From the NCBI GenBank assembly GCA_030645915.1, contig JAUSNO010000028.1, positions 62,001 through 126,000 of the forward strand: a stretch of DNA of 64,000 nt. The letters are read 5' to 3'. The notes under the pieces are model-generated. The model saw nothing but the letters and a program-made list of their open reading frames with translations. It did not search any database and was not told the DNA's origin. The first letter of the stretch is position 1, and each line of letters starts with the position of its first letter. This stretch comes from Undibacterium sp. GTDB lineage: Bacteria; Pseudomonadota; Gammaproteobacteria; Burkholderiales; Burkholderiaceae_D. The position numbers were made by a program, and so were the translations under genes. This document shows, piece by piece, positions 45,925-55,311 of the stretch.

Positions 45925-46106
45925 TAAGTCCCCACCGATGCCGCTATGCCGGCATCCTGAACCAGAAGGTTCAAGTTGGCCACAGTCCGTCCAACTTCGG
46001 GTTCATCGAACTAGCGACGCTCACACCTGTCGAACAATTTCCGCAGCCTGTGCACATAAATGGTTCAAGGAATATATGGCACTGGCGAACACGGTAGGGA
46101 ATTTAA
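45925..46106 (-). ncRNA. ssrS: 6S RNA
   Basis: On the minus strand directly downstream of zapA, about 180 nt long, with a closing stem: CCCTACCG near the 5' end pairs with CGGTGGGG near the 3' end. 6S-like words include TGTTCGCC near the 5' end, a CTTGAACC/GGTTCA hairpin near the 3' side and GCCGGCATAGCGGCAT. 6S RNA binds the housekeeping RNA polymerase in stationary phase, and the position after zapA is the usual one. The ends are estimated to within about ten bases from the stem and the terminator at 45881. Confidence 0.82.
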
Positions 46107-46180
46107 GTTTACTCCCAACCGCTATTTCTCACTAGTCTTTTCTTAATTAAATTAATTAAATTTAACAATAAAGACGCTGT

Positions 46181-46507
46181 TTAAAATAGATTTTCTTGCG
46201 GAGTCAATGCCTGATCTATCGATTCGTGCATACCTAGTATTTTTTGCTTCACTTCAGCCATAGTCAGCCCCGCCAAAGGGCCTTCGGGTGACTTTGTTGC
46301 CAGTAATTCTGCCGTTAAACTCAAGGCAGCCATGACGGCAATTCTGTCTGTTCCCTTAATTTTTGCGGCATCACGGATAGCGCACATTTTTTCGTTCAGA
46401 TAAGACACAGCGTCTAACAATGCGGCGTCTTCGCCTTCTTTGCAGGCGAGTTTGTATGGCTGACCCATGATAGTAACATCTAACTGAATCGTGCTTTTTT
46501 CACTCAT
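46181..46507 (-). CDS. zapA: Cell division protein ZapA
   Basis: ZapA bundles FtsZ filaments at the division ring. The 108-residue protein starts with the family signature IQLDVTIMGQPYKLACKEGE, followed by LLDAVSYLNEKMCAIRDA, and it ends in a coiled-coil C-terminal helix with MAEVKQKILGMHESIDQAL. It overlaps the upstream ZapB-like gene by four bases. It is followed by the 6S RNA gene, the normal order. Confidence 0.95.
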   Translation of the reverse strand: MSEKSTIQLDVTIMGQPYKLACKEGEDAALLDAVSYLNEKMCAIRDAAKIKGTDRIAVMAALSLTAELLATKSPEGPLAGLTMAEVKQKILGMHESIDQALTPQENLF

Positions 46508-46731
46508 GCTGCCTCCCCCTCTACATCATCATCGGCATTTTCGTCAGGCAATTGTGCCAACAACGCGGCAACACGCTGATGGGCTTCCTGCATACGTTGT
46601 TGCATGTCTTTATTCTCTGCGGCAAGTCCAACGGCATTGCGTCGCAATTGCGCGTTTTCCAGTCTCAAGGCTTGTGTCAGGCTAGCCAGGCGATCGACTT
46701 TTTCAGCAAGTAATTCGAATTCAGAAATCAT
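46504..46731 (-). CDS. ZapB-like small coiled-coil protein
   Basis: This 75-residue protein is predicted coiled coil over most of its length (EFELLAEKVDRLASLTQALR, then LENAQLRRNAVGLAAENKDM), with an acidic tail (DENADDDVEGEAA). It overlaps zapA, so the two are co-translated. Such genes directly upstream of zapA are typically labelled TIGR02449 and may be a functional counterpart of ZapB at the divisome; this is inferred from position and size. Confidence 0.8.
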   Translation of the reverse strand: MISEFELLAEKVDRLASLTQALRLENAQLRRNAVGLAAENKDMQQRMQEAHQRVAALLAQLPDENADDDVEGEAA

Positions 46732-46877
46732 CTTGGTAACTTATTAAAAAATCGGTGGTTGGTCGATGTCCAGAACGTTTTTTATATCTCGATCGCAACA
46801 TCCTGAAGATATCGTGGTTCTTCCGTTGGCAAAGTCGACCGATAAAATGAATTCTCATTATAAGGCTAAATTTTTGC

Positions 46878-49800
46878 TTACAGCATCTCTATCAATTGCC
46901 CGTCAGTCAGAATGAGCGCCGTTCGAATTTTCTTATCTGAAAATATCGTCATTAATGCATCACTGTAAGCTTTCAGCTGTGCCTGATAATCGTTCTTCTC
47001 ACTTGCCAGCATTTGTCGCTTATAGTCCAGCACCCAGACTTCTTCACCCCGCACGACCAGCCTATCCAAGCGGAGTATTTGCTGCTGATACAGAACATCC
47101 ATTTCATTGCGCGCATAGTTAAACCTGGCAGGATTAAAATATTGTTCCAGATCTTTATTACTCAGGATATTGATTGCTTGCTGTCGAATGATCGTTGCGA
47201 TCACACTGGCACATGGCAACCACGATGCAATTGTTTCGACATCAGGAACCTGCACAGGCCAACTTTGCACCTGATTGGTCAAACGCTCCATGAGCGCATG
47301 TAAAGCAATGCCTTCTATTTGTTCTGGAGAAGTTTCGGGAATCGGTTCGATCGCTGGCAGGCAGAGATTGGGTGGATTAAACAGCGGCATAACGAAACCA
47401 TCTTCGCGATGGTTGAGTTGATCCGAAAGTGCATCTGGCACCAAAAACTCATCGAGCATACTGAAGCGACCATACCAGCCCTCCTTGCTCACGCCGCCAA
47501 TATCCGCCACTTTGTCACTAGCGACGCCACTAACAATCAATAATTGCTTGGCGCGTGTCACAGCAACATACAACATATTCCAGTTTTCTTGCTTTGCCTG
47601 CGCTTCTTCCAGCGCGAACAAGGCGTCTCGCGCGGCGCCACGTTGATCTTTGCGCGCAAAGACAGAGAAATGTTTTTTCTCACCCGTTTGATTTTCATCC
47701 AATGGCCATTGGCAAAGTATGCCAATCTGGTCTTTGGCCGCCTCGCTGTGATTGCTATCCAACATCACGACAACCTCAGCCTCCAAACCTTTGGCGCTAT
47801 GAATGGTGAGTATGCGCACCGCATCGGTAGCACTATCAACGGTCGATTCATCAGGCGCATCGGCATCGACACCTTGCTTGAATATGGATAGCGCGGCGAT
47901 AAATTTCGGCAAGCTAGGATAGCGACCGGCATCCATATTTAAAGCCAGTTCCGTAAAAGCAGTGAGATTGCCTGTCACCTGCGCGCGGTCTGATGCGCTG
48001 GAAAATTGAGCATATCTAGCGGGCAATGCGCCTTGATGAAGTATGGTGTCGATCAGGTCATGCACAGGAAGCTCGTGCGCCGCTTGCATCCATACTTGCA
48101 GCAGCGTGGCGGCACGCGTCAATGCATCGTTGGCAGCAACATGCTCAACCGATGCGAGCAGACGCTTCCACCAAGATGCCTCGTTCCGTTGAGCAAGCAT
48201 GATCAAATCATCATCATCGGCACCCATGATCGGCGACTTCAGTATATGTGCCAACGCGCGATTGTCGCCCGGCGTAATCAGGAATGTCAGCAAAGCGATC
48301 AGATCAGCGACCTCTAAGGCATCAAGCAACCCGCCGCGACGGCTAGAAACGAAAGGAATGCCAGCTTCGCGCAAGGCTTTTTCATACGAGGCTAAATGAC
48401 TGCGTCGCCTTACCAGCAACATGACATCTGACCATTTCAGTTCCTTGTTTGATGGCTGCTGTCTACACTGATTTTTTGCACTGAACAAAGCCTTGGCGAC
48501 CAAACGTCCTTCCTCCAATCTGCGACTATCCTCAGCTTCTTCCATAGGCGTGATGAGCGGATTTCTTAATGGAAAAAAATCCTGTGTCACATTTTCGATC
48601 CCGCCCTCAGTTTGAACCAAGGGCAAACGCCAGACTTCGCCCTCAACCTGAGTTGCCGTTGTCTGTGCAGCATAGATGGGGTTGCCCAGCATTGACTGAT
48701 TCAGGACATCCACAATTTCCAAAGAGTTTCTGCGGGTTTGATTCGTACGCAAAACCTGCGCCCCTTGTCTTGACAGCATTGCGCTGGCTGCCATAAAGAC
48801 ACGTGGTTCGGCACGCCGGAATCGATAAATGGATTGCTTGGGGTCACCTACAACAAATACGCTAGGGCGTGAAGCATCTTCACCATAGGCATCCAGCCAG
48901 GCGCTGACTATATTCCACTGCAAGGGATTGGTGTCCTGGAACTCGTCGAGCAAAATATGTTTGTAACGCGCGTCGAGACGCGCATGCAAATAAGCCGCGA
49001 ATTCATCGTTGCTTAACAGGCGATAGGCCTGCCATTCAAGATCAGCAAAGTCGAAGACGCGCTGATCCGTCTTGAGATTCTGGTAGCATTCCAGATAGGC
49101 GACACCAACCGTAAACAAGGCCTGATTAAGACTCAGAACCAGTTTTTCGTTACTGCGTCTGATCATGAGCTTCAGGGCTTCGGCAATTGCATTGCATTCA
49201 TCATCAAATGCCAGGACATTGTCTGGCCCTAGCCATTTTTCGATCGAGACCAACAGATTTTTGGTTTTCAGATTTGATCTATTTTTACCATCGGTACCAA
49301 AAAATTCGTGCGCCAATGCAAAAAAATTCTCCAGACTGCTGCCAGCGCTCAGTGCTGTTTCAATAGCGACGGCGCGCTTCTGATTCGTCGCTGTACCTTG
49401 CCCCAGACAAACAGCAATTGCCTGTATGCGTTGGCACAATGCCTGATCTTGCCAGACACTCAGCCTGGCATCGAATTCGGCATCTGCACCGCATAAATCT
49501 CGCAACCAATCGATAGGATTACCTTCTGATCGATTTTGGTTCGATGCCCACCATTCGGCCCGCTTATCCAGAAAAGCATCCAGCATTTTTTTGGCGTTAA
49601 AATCGCCCACTTCATGATACAGGTGCAGCAAGGCGTCCTTGATTTCTGCGTTGCCCGGATCTTTCAATGATTGCATTAATTGGCCATAGGCTTCTCTTTG
49701 CAATTCTGCTGTCGCTTCCAATAAATTAAATCCATGCGGCACACCAGAGCTGAGCGGAGCAAGCTGTATCAGGCGCCCGAACCAACTATGAAACGTATCC

Positions 49801-50207
49801 ATCGCCAAGCCCTGGGTGCTCGATAGTAGCTTGTCATACAGACGTTGTGCCCTGGGAACCAGCAGCGTTAACTCATCTTCCTTTACACCACGCTCACGCA
49901 GCAGATTACCCGCGGTCGCGGCATCCGCCAATGCCAATTCATGCAGCAGCTCCATCAAGCGCCAGCGCATCTCCTGTGCAGCTTTACGCGTAAAAGTAAT
50001 TGCCAACAGCTCTGCCGGTTCGGCGCCATTCAGCAACAGTCTTAACATGCGCGCCACCAGTAACCATGTCTTACCGCTACCTGCGCAAGCTTCTACCACC
50101 ACCGAATGCGCGGGGTCGCAAGCGGCCGCAGTAAAACGCATGGCGTCGGCAGGCTGTCCATTAACTTCATAGGCTTCCGGACGCGATGTCACTTTCATGT
50201 CGTTCAT
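46878..50207 (-). CDS. addA: AddA-type UvrD helicase-nuclease
   Basis: This protein of about 1109 residues combines a superfamily 1 helicase with a C-terminal PD-(D/E)XK nuclease. Walker A is VVEACAGSGKTWLL, followed by ITFTRKAAQEM, the Walker B DEFQDTNPLQW, the Q-loop FVVGDPKQSIYRFRRAEP and the VTRAKQLLIVSG helicase motif. The nuclease has Asp in LDRLVV and the LDYKRQ motif, with the Q in YQAQLKAY. The architecture resembles AddA, the helicase-nuclease that resects double-strand breaks. The start at 50207 overlaps the stop of the upstream AddB-like gene by one base, consistent with stoichiometric production. Confidence 0.92.
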   Translation of the reverse strand: MNDMKVTSRPEAYEVNGQPADAMRFTAAACDPAHSVVVEACAGSGKTWLLVARMLRLLLNGAEPAELLAITFTRKAAQEMRWRLMELLHELALADAATAGNLLRERGVKEDELTLLVPRAQRLYDKLLSSTQGLAMDTFHSWFGRLIQLAPLSSGVPHGFNLLEATAELQREAYGQLMQSLKDPGNAEIKDALLHLYHEVGDFNAKKMLDAFLDKRAEWWASNQNRSEGNPIDWLRDLCGADAEFDARLSVWQDQALCQRIQAIAVCLGQGTATNQKRAVAIETALSAGSSLENFFALAHEFFGTDGKNRSNLKTKNLLVSIEKWLGPDNVLAFDDECNAIAEALKLMIRRSNEKLVLSLNQALFTVGVAYLECYQNLKTDQRVFDFADLEWQAYRLLSNDEFAAYLHARLDARYKHILLDEFQDTNPLQWNIVSAWLDAYGEDASRPSVFVVGDPKQSIYRFRRAEPRVFMAASAMLSRQGAQVLRTNQTRRNSLEIVDVLNQSMLGNPIYAAQTTATQVEGEVWRLPLVQTEGGIENVTQDFFPLRNPLITPMEEAEDSRRLEEGRLVAKALFSAKNQCRQQPSNKELKWSDVMLLVRRRSHLASYEKALREAGIPFVSSRRGGLLDALEVADLIALLTFLITPGDNRALAHILKSPIMGADDDDLIMLAQRNEASWWKRLLASVEHVAANDALTRAATLLQVWMQAAHELPVHDLIDTILHQGALPARYAQFSSASDRAQVTGNLTAFTELALNMDAGRYPSLPKFIAALSIFKQGVDADAPDESTVDSATDAVRILTIHSAKGLEAEVVVMLDSNHSEAAKDQIGILCQWPLDENQTGEKKHFSVFARKDQRGAARDALFALEEAQAKQENWNMLYVAVTRAKQLLIVSGVASDKVADIGGVSKEGWYGRFSMLDEFLVPDALSDQLNHREDGFVMPLFNPPNLCLPAIEPIPETSPEQIEGIALHALMERLTNQVQSWPVQVPDVETIASWLPCASVIATIIRQQAINILSNKDLEQYFNPARFNYARNEMDVLYQQQILRLDRLVVRGEEVWVLDYKRQMLASEKNDYQAQLKAYSDALMTIFSDKKIRTALILTDGQLIEML

Positions 50208-52930
50208 TACCAGGCTCCCTTGCGGCACAGACCACGCATATCGCAATACTGGCAAACAGATTCGACACCTTGTGCCGGCATTGCTGCGCCTAGTTTAATT
50301 GCCTGCATGTTATGAATAATCGACTGCTTCAAAGCTAGCGTCCACTGCGCAAAATCCTTTGCTGCTACATCACCAGTTTTTTCTCTATCCAGTTCAAGTG
50401 CGACGTAACTGGCTGCGTTAGCCGGATGCTCTGAGAGTAATCCGTAAAATGCCAATTGGTGATCTTCCGCTTCTTTCAATCGTTTATTTAATGCGGTAGC
50501 GGTTTTAGTTTTATAGTCAAGCACAGCTCTTTCGCCCTCGGCATTGTGGTCGATCCTGTCTATACGTCCGCGTAACAAAATTTCGCCGTTGTCCCAACTA
50601 AGCTGATGCTCGCGCCACACTTCGCCAATTTCAAACTTCCATCCGGCGGCCTCTCGCTCATTGGCCCATTTCACGTAAGCAGGAATGACTTTATCCCAGC
50701 GCACGCTATAGCCCAGTGCCGCAGGGCTTTTTTCCAGTACCTGATCAAACAAGGTCTGCGACACTTCTCGCAATAACTGTTCTCTGTCATGGGCTGGCTC
50801 GGCCTGCAAACTGTCATGGTAGGTCTTGAGTATGGCGTGCAGCCAGTCGCCGTAGTCACGCTTTTCCGGCATATCGGATAATTCATCGATAGCGCTCAGT
50901 TTCAACATCCTGCCGGCAAAAAATTGGTAGGGGCAGGCAACCAGACTGCTGTAGCCACTAGCGGACAGATTCACCGGAGTGAGCTCAGGCGCGCTAGGTG
51001 CAGGCCTAAGGGCAAGATGTGATTGCAGTGTGTGCTGCGGAATACTGACATCGTGCAAGGTCAATTTTTTCAGCCCATTGCGTTCCAGTGTCAAATTCAG
51101 TTGTGCTATCCATGGGCTAACGGAATTGTGTTCGCCGTCGTGCTGGCCTTGCCATGAAATGACAACTTCAGAATTTGATAGCAACACTTCTGCAAAGTCG
51201 CGCAATTGCTGCCGCTGCCTGGTTTCTCTGGTGACCAGTCCACATTCACGCCGCACGGCGTTAGTAAAAAATAGCACTTCTTTTGCGCGGGATGGCAAAT
51301 GCGTCGCATCTGCACCGACGATAAATACTGCATCGAAACACCTCAAATGCGCGCCATTCAACGGTAGCATCACGACGCGCTTATCCATTCTGATCGAAAT
51401 GAATGGCGCACTCTCCAGCTGAAGATTGACAAAAGCACGCCACTCGGCAAAAGAGAAGGAGGCATCCATGTGCTGACAATCGCCGTTTAATGCCTGCAGC
51501 ATCTGGAGGATTTGATTTCCGGCGCTCTCTTCTTGCATGCTCGCTTGCAAACCGAGTTCAGCCATCAGTTGCAAACTCACCGCAGTCCATTCTTTCAGGC
51601 TTTTACGCGCGGTAAATTTTCCTGCCTGGCGTGCTATTGTCGCCACCCAATGCTTTTCTGCCGGCAGATGATCGAGTGCCGCAAGCACCGCGTCCCAACC
51701 GCCGAGTACGTTGGATTTGCGCAGTGCAAGTTCAATTGCCATGACATGGTCCGCCTTGATCATGGCAGCAGCATGTTGACTGCCGGCGTCTGGCAGATTG
51801 ATGTGGAGGTAAGGGGATTTCAGCAGGTCCAGCAATGCAATAGTGTCAGCCCGGGTCGCGACAACTTCAAACCAGGCGGCGAGTGCGGCAGCGGCGCGCG
51901 TTGTCGATAATTTCCACCCGGTTTCGTCGGCAACATGGACGCTTGCCCGCTCAAGCAAAGCGCGGATGCGCCTCGCCACGACGCGATCTTGCGCGATCAC
52001 GGCTATTTTTTGCTTTCCTTCTTGCAGCCATTCAATGATCGTCTGCGCCGCAGTTTGCGCCTCATCCTCTAACGAACCGGCCTCGTATAGCCGAACGTTC
52101 GACATATCCGCATGTGCAGAATCAGTTACTTCAATACGCTTCTGTTCTGCGTCCATCAAATCGGGCCAGGCAGATGCGTATGTTGACGGCAAGCTTGCGT
52201 AGTGCCAGTCAATATTCATTGCCAGAACCGGCTGCAGCAGTTGATAGGTATCGAGAAAAGCCTGCTCCATCGCATCAGGTGCGGAGGGTGTAATCCACAG
52301 CAACGGCCCCTGCGCTGACTTCGCTATCTGCATCATTTTTTGATAACGCTGAACGATTGCATCCTGTGAGTCAAGCTGACTTTGCCAGATACTCCAGACC
52401 AGCTGTGTCTCGTCAGAGACTATTTTTTGTACTGGCAAAGGCAACTGCGCTAACGCCAAGTGCCAGCGTTTTTCCAATTCAAGTTTGTCTGAATTCACGG
52501 TTGGCAATAAGGCTAGCGTCAATTCGTCGGCCAAGTTCAATAAAGTTTGTGCCAGAGGCAATAGGTCAGTATTTCGCTTAGCGCCAAATAAGGTTTTTAA
52601 CCACGCCTGTTCTCGCAACTGCGCATACAGGCTCATCAGGCGTTCGCTATTGGCACTGACCCGTGGCAGATCCGGTAACGGTGGAGACATCTCCAGCCAC
52701 GCGAACATGGTATTGATGCGCGGCGGAATAAAGTTGCCAGGTATTTCTTTAGTCAATGCCTGAAGAAATAATTGCGCATGCTCAAAGGTTGGCACAACCA
52801 CCCTGATGGCGGAATAATCCTTCCCTGTGTTTGCTGACCATGCCGGTATTTTGCTCAATTCGGCAAATCTGTGAGCTACTTGCTTCCAAAACTGGGCGGA
52901 TGCTGCAACTAACTCTGGAGGATGGCGCAT
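50207..52930 (-). CDS. addB: AddB-type nuclease with Fe-S cluster motif
   Basis: This protein of about 907 residues is the partner of the downstream helicase-nuclease. The C-terminal nuclease domain has GRIDRIDH, LDYKTKT and the QLAFYGLL motif. The cysteines that bind the 4Fe-4S cluster of AddB appear as a single Cys in SLVACPYQFF and a C-terminal CQYCDMRGLC. The N-terminal helicase-like part (about 500 residues) has lost its ATP-binding motif, as usual. The start at 52930 is tentative: the frame is open 35 codons further, and no good ribosome site precedes either. Confidence 0.88.
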   Translation of the reverse strand: MRHPPELVAASAQFWKQVAHRFAELSKIPAWSANTGKDYSAIRVVVPTFEHAQLFLQALTKEIPGNFIPPRINTMFAWLEMSPPLPDLPRVSANSERLMSLYAQLREQAWLKTLFGAKRNTDLLPLAQTLLNLADELTLALLPTVNSDKLELEKRWHLALAQLPLPVQKIVSDETQLVWSIWQSQLDSQDAIVQRYQKMMQIAKSAQGPLLWITPSAPDAMEQAFLDTYQLLQPVLAMNIDWHYASLPSTYASAWPDLMDAEQKRIEVTDSAHADMSNVRLYEAGSLEDEAQTAAQTIIEWLQEGKQKIAVIAQDRVVARRIRALLERASVHVADETGWKLSTTRAAAALAAWFEVVATRADTIALLDLLKSPYLHINLPDAGSQHAAAMIKADHVMAIELALRKSNVLGGWDAVLAALDHLPAEKHWVATIARQAGKFTARKSLKEWTAVSLQLMAELGLQASMQEESAGNQILQMLQALNGDCQHMDASFSFAEWRAFVNLQLESAPFISIRMDKRVVMLPLNGAHLRCFDAVFIVGADATHLPSRAKEVLFFTNAVRRECGLVTRETRQRQQLRDFAEVLLSNSEVVISWQGQHDGEHNSVSPWIAQLNLTLERNGLKKLTLHDVSIPQHTLQSHLALRPAPSAPELTPVNLSASGYSSLVACPYQFFAGRMLKLSAIDELSDMPEKRDYGDWLHAILKTYHDSLQAEPAHDREQLLREVSQTLFDQVLEKSPAALGYSVRWDKVIPAYVKWANEREAAGWKFEIGEVWREHQLSWDNGEILLRGRIDRIDHNAEGERAVLDYKTKTATALNKRLKEAEDHQLAFYGLLSEHPANAASYVALELDREKTGDVAAKDFAQWTLALKQSIIHNMQAIKLGAAMPAQGVESVCQYCDMRGLCRKGAW

Positions 52931-53270
52931 GAGGAGAAATTTGAAGAGTGAGATTGCACTACAACGGCGATGAATTTGCCGAACGAATAAACATTTTATG
53001 CGACAGTGAATCCAAATTAATAGTGATTGACGCACTTTTTCGAAAAATAGGTTATTATTTGAACGATACTTTGCCGCTTAACATGACCAATAGCAATGTT
53101 GCTCGAATAAGATTCGTTGATCAGCACCATTGAATTGCCACAGATTGCCTACAGATAAAAAGCTGTTGGCCCCTGTTGAAGCCTATTATGTCAGGCAGGT
53201 CCTTGAACCGGAAGTGCTGCAGTCTTGTAGCGCTATTACCCTTTAAATTATCCCTCTCACCGAGAAATCC
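52931..53270. other. Divergent promoter region of addB and trxA
   Basis: About 340 bp separate the AddB-like gene and trxA. A 61-codon frame at 52948-53133 lacks a ribosome site and recognisable protein features. No operator was recognised. Confidence 0.45.
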
Positions 53271-53597
53271 ATGAGCGAAAACATCAAATACGTAAGCGAC
53301 GCTTCTTTTGAAGCTGACGTTTTAAAATCCGACAAACCTGTATTAGTCGATTTCTGGGCTGAATGGTGTGGTCCATGCAAGATGATCGCGCCTATTCTTG
53401 AAGAAGTTGCCAAGGAATATGATGGTAAAGTTATCATTGCCAAATTAGATGTGGATGCCAATCAGGCTGTCCCTGCCAAATTCGGCATTCGTGGCATTCC
53501 TACTCTTATTCTGTTCAAGAACGGTGTAGCTGCAGCGCAAAAAGTAGGCGCGCTTTCAAAAGGTCAACTGACATCCTTTATCGATAGTAATATTTAA
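53271..53597 (+). CDS. trxA: Thioredoxin 1
   Basis: Thioredoxin keeps cytoplasmic protein thiols reduced and donates electrons to ribonucleotide reductase and other enzymes. The 108-residue protein has the active site WCGPCK (Cys33, Cys36), the buried Asp in LVDFWAEW, the cis-Pro in [10 protein letters not shown] and normal length. It is followed about 190 bp later by rho, a frequent gene neighbour. Confidence 0.97.
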   Translation: MSENIKYVSDASFEADVLKSDKPVLVDFWAEWCGPCKMIAPILEEVAKEYDGKVIIAKLDVDANQAVPAKFGIRGIPTLILFKNGVAAAQKVGALSKGQLTSFIDSNI

Positions 53598-53785
53598 GGT
53601 AAGATGCGGCTCTAGACATCAAGCGATGCGTATGTGTCGCTTGAAAAAATATTGAAGACGTAGACACTTAAAGACATTTTTGAGAATACAATCCTGATAA
53701 ATAGTCGGGAATATTCATAAACACCATCCTGTAGTTCACTTCTGTTCACTCCCCCACCTCTACCTCCCGTCTCGGGACACTCAAC
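53598..53785 (+). promoter_or_regulatory. rho leader region
   Basis: About 190 bp separate trxA and rho. rho mRNA leaders are known sites of Rho-dependent autoregulation in enterobacteria. Here the leader has a T-rich/CT-rich stretch (CTCCCCCACCTCTACCTCCC) before the ATG that could be a rut-like loading site. This is inference. Confidence 0.4.
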
Positions 53786-55048
53786 ATGCACTTATCAGAA
53801 TTAAAGGCGTTACACGTCTCAGCCTTGCTAGAAATGGCCGTCAGCTTAGACATAGACAACGCCGCACGGATGCGCAAACAAGAACTCATGTTCGCGATCC
53901 TTAAAAAACGCGCCAAATCCGGCGAACAAATTTTTGGCGATGGCGCCCTCGAAGTATTGCCTGACGGCTTTGGCTTCCTGCGCTCGCCCGATGCCAGTTA
54001 CATGGCATCCACCGACGATATTTATATCTCGCCCTCGCAGATCCGCCGCTTTAATCTGCACACCGGCGATTCGATCGAAGGTGAAGTACGTACTCCCAAA
54101 GACGGTGAGCGCTACTTTGCCCTGGTCAAAGTCGACAAGGTCAATGGCGAAGCGCCAGAAGCCTCGAAACACCGCATCCTGTTTGAAAACTTAACGCCAC
54201 TGCACCCGAACAAGGTCTTGCAACTGGAACGTGATATGCGTGGTGAAGAAAACACCACCGGCCGTATCATCGACCTGATCGCGCCTATCGGCAAAGGCCA
54301 ACGCGGCTTGCTGGTGGCGTCACCAAAATCCGGTAAATCGGTCATGCTGCAACACATTGCGCATGCGATTACGACGAATCATCCTGATGTCACCATGATC
54401 GTCTTACTGATCGACGAGCGTCCGGAAGAAGTGACCGAGATGCAGCGTTCGGTACGCGGTGAAGTCGTGGCGTCGACCTTTGATGAACCGGCAACGCGTC
54501 ACGTGCAAGTCGCCGAGATGGTCTTGGAAAAAGCCAAGCGCCTGGTCGAAATGAAGAAAGACGTCGTCATTCTGCTTGACTCGATTACCCGTCTGGCACG
54601 TGCCTACAATACGGTGATCCCTGCCTCTGGCAAAGTGCTGACCGGTGGTGTCGATGCGAATGCATTGCAACGTCCTAAGCGTTTCTTCGGTGCGGCACGT
54701 AATGTCGAAGAAGGCGGCTCACTCACCATCATCGCCACTGCCCTGATCGAAACCGGTAGCCGCATGGATGACGTGATTTATGAAGAGTTCAAGGGTACCG
54801 GTAACATGGAAGTCCATCTGGAACGCCGCCTCGCCGAGAAGCGCGTGTACCCAGCGATCAACCTGAACAAATCCGGTACGCGTCGTGAAGAATTGCTGAT
54901 CAAGCCTGATCAACTACAAAAAATCTGGATCTTGCGCAAGCTGCTGTATAGCATGGACGAGATCGAAGCGATGGAGTTCATCCTCGACAAGATGAAGGCG
55001 ACTAAAAACAATGCAGAGTTTTTCGAAATGATGCGGCGCGGCGGGTAA
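53786..55048 (+). CDS. rho: Transcription termination factor Rho
   Basis: Rho is the hexameric RNA helicase that ends transcription of untranslated RNAs. The 420-residue protein has an N-terminal helical domain ([14 protein letters not shown]), the RNA-binding OB fold ([12 protein letters not shown]), the Walker A segment ([16 protein letters not shown]), Walker [16 protein letters not shown] and the R-loop/Q-loop region ending [18 protein letters not shown]-like. The length is normal. A terminator lies 22 bp after the stop. Confidence 0.98.
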   Translation: MHLSELKALHVSALLEMAVSLDIDNAARMRKQELMFAILKKRAKSGEQIFGDGALEVLPDGFGFLRSPDASYMASTDDIYISPSQIRRFNLHTGDSIEGEVRTPKDGERYFALVKVDKVNGEAPEASKHRILFENLTPLHPNKVLQLERDMRGEENTTGRIIDLIAPIGKGQRGLLVASPKSGKSVMLQHIAHAITTNHPDVTMIVLLIDERPEEVTEMQRSVRGEVVASTFDEPATRHVQVAEMVLEKAKRLVEMKKDVVILLDSITRLARAYNTVIPASGKVLTGGVDANALQRPKRFFGAARNVEEGGSLTIIATALIETGSRMDDVIYEEFKGTGNMEVHLERRLAEKRVYPAINLNKSGTRREELLIKPDQLQKIWILRKLLYSMDEIEAMEFILDKMKATKNNAEFFEMMRRGG

Positions 55049-55069
55049 TTCCGCCTAGTCAGCTGGAAT

Positions 55070-55106
55070 AAAAAAAGCCGCAACCAATCTGGTCGCGGCT
55101 TTTTTT
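55070..55106. terminator. Terminator after rho
   Basis: An A run, GCCGCAACCA, ATC, TGGTCGCGGC and a T run form a hairpin with one mismatch and A/T runs on both sides. It can act in both directions between rho and the efflux operon. Confidence 0.85.
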
Positions 55107-55144
55107 ATTCTGATGCATCATGTAAAAATTAAAATACGGCAGGC

Positions 55145-55228
55145 CTGCAGCGCACTAGGCGGCGCGCACTATCCATGCGCCTTTCCAAGGCATTGCCTCG
55201 GTAAGGCGCATGAACAGTGCTTGCTGGC
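55145..55228. repeat. Dispersed palindromic repeat, copy 8
   Basis: Contains CGCACTATCCATGCGCC and a right arm GGCGCATGAACAGTGC. A first CGCACTAGGCGGCG precedes the arm, resembling the tandem unit of copy 9. It lies between rho and the convergent efflux operon. Confidence 0.75.
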
Positions 55229-55311
55229 GATGCAACAGAATGAACTTTCTAGCTCATGTCATGCCTTTTAGCTCTGATCCCAGCGAATACGCAACGAATA
55301 CGCAACATTAA

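Noticed and set aside
45938-46135. 65-codon frame on the plus strand
   Set aside because: It lies opposite the 6S RNA, which explains the sequence better.
52948-53133. 61-codon frame between addB and trxA
   Set aside because: No ribosome site and no recognisable domain; most likely chance.
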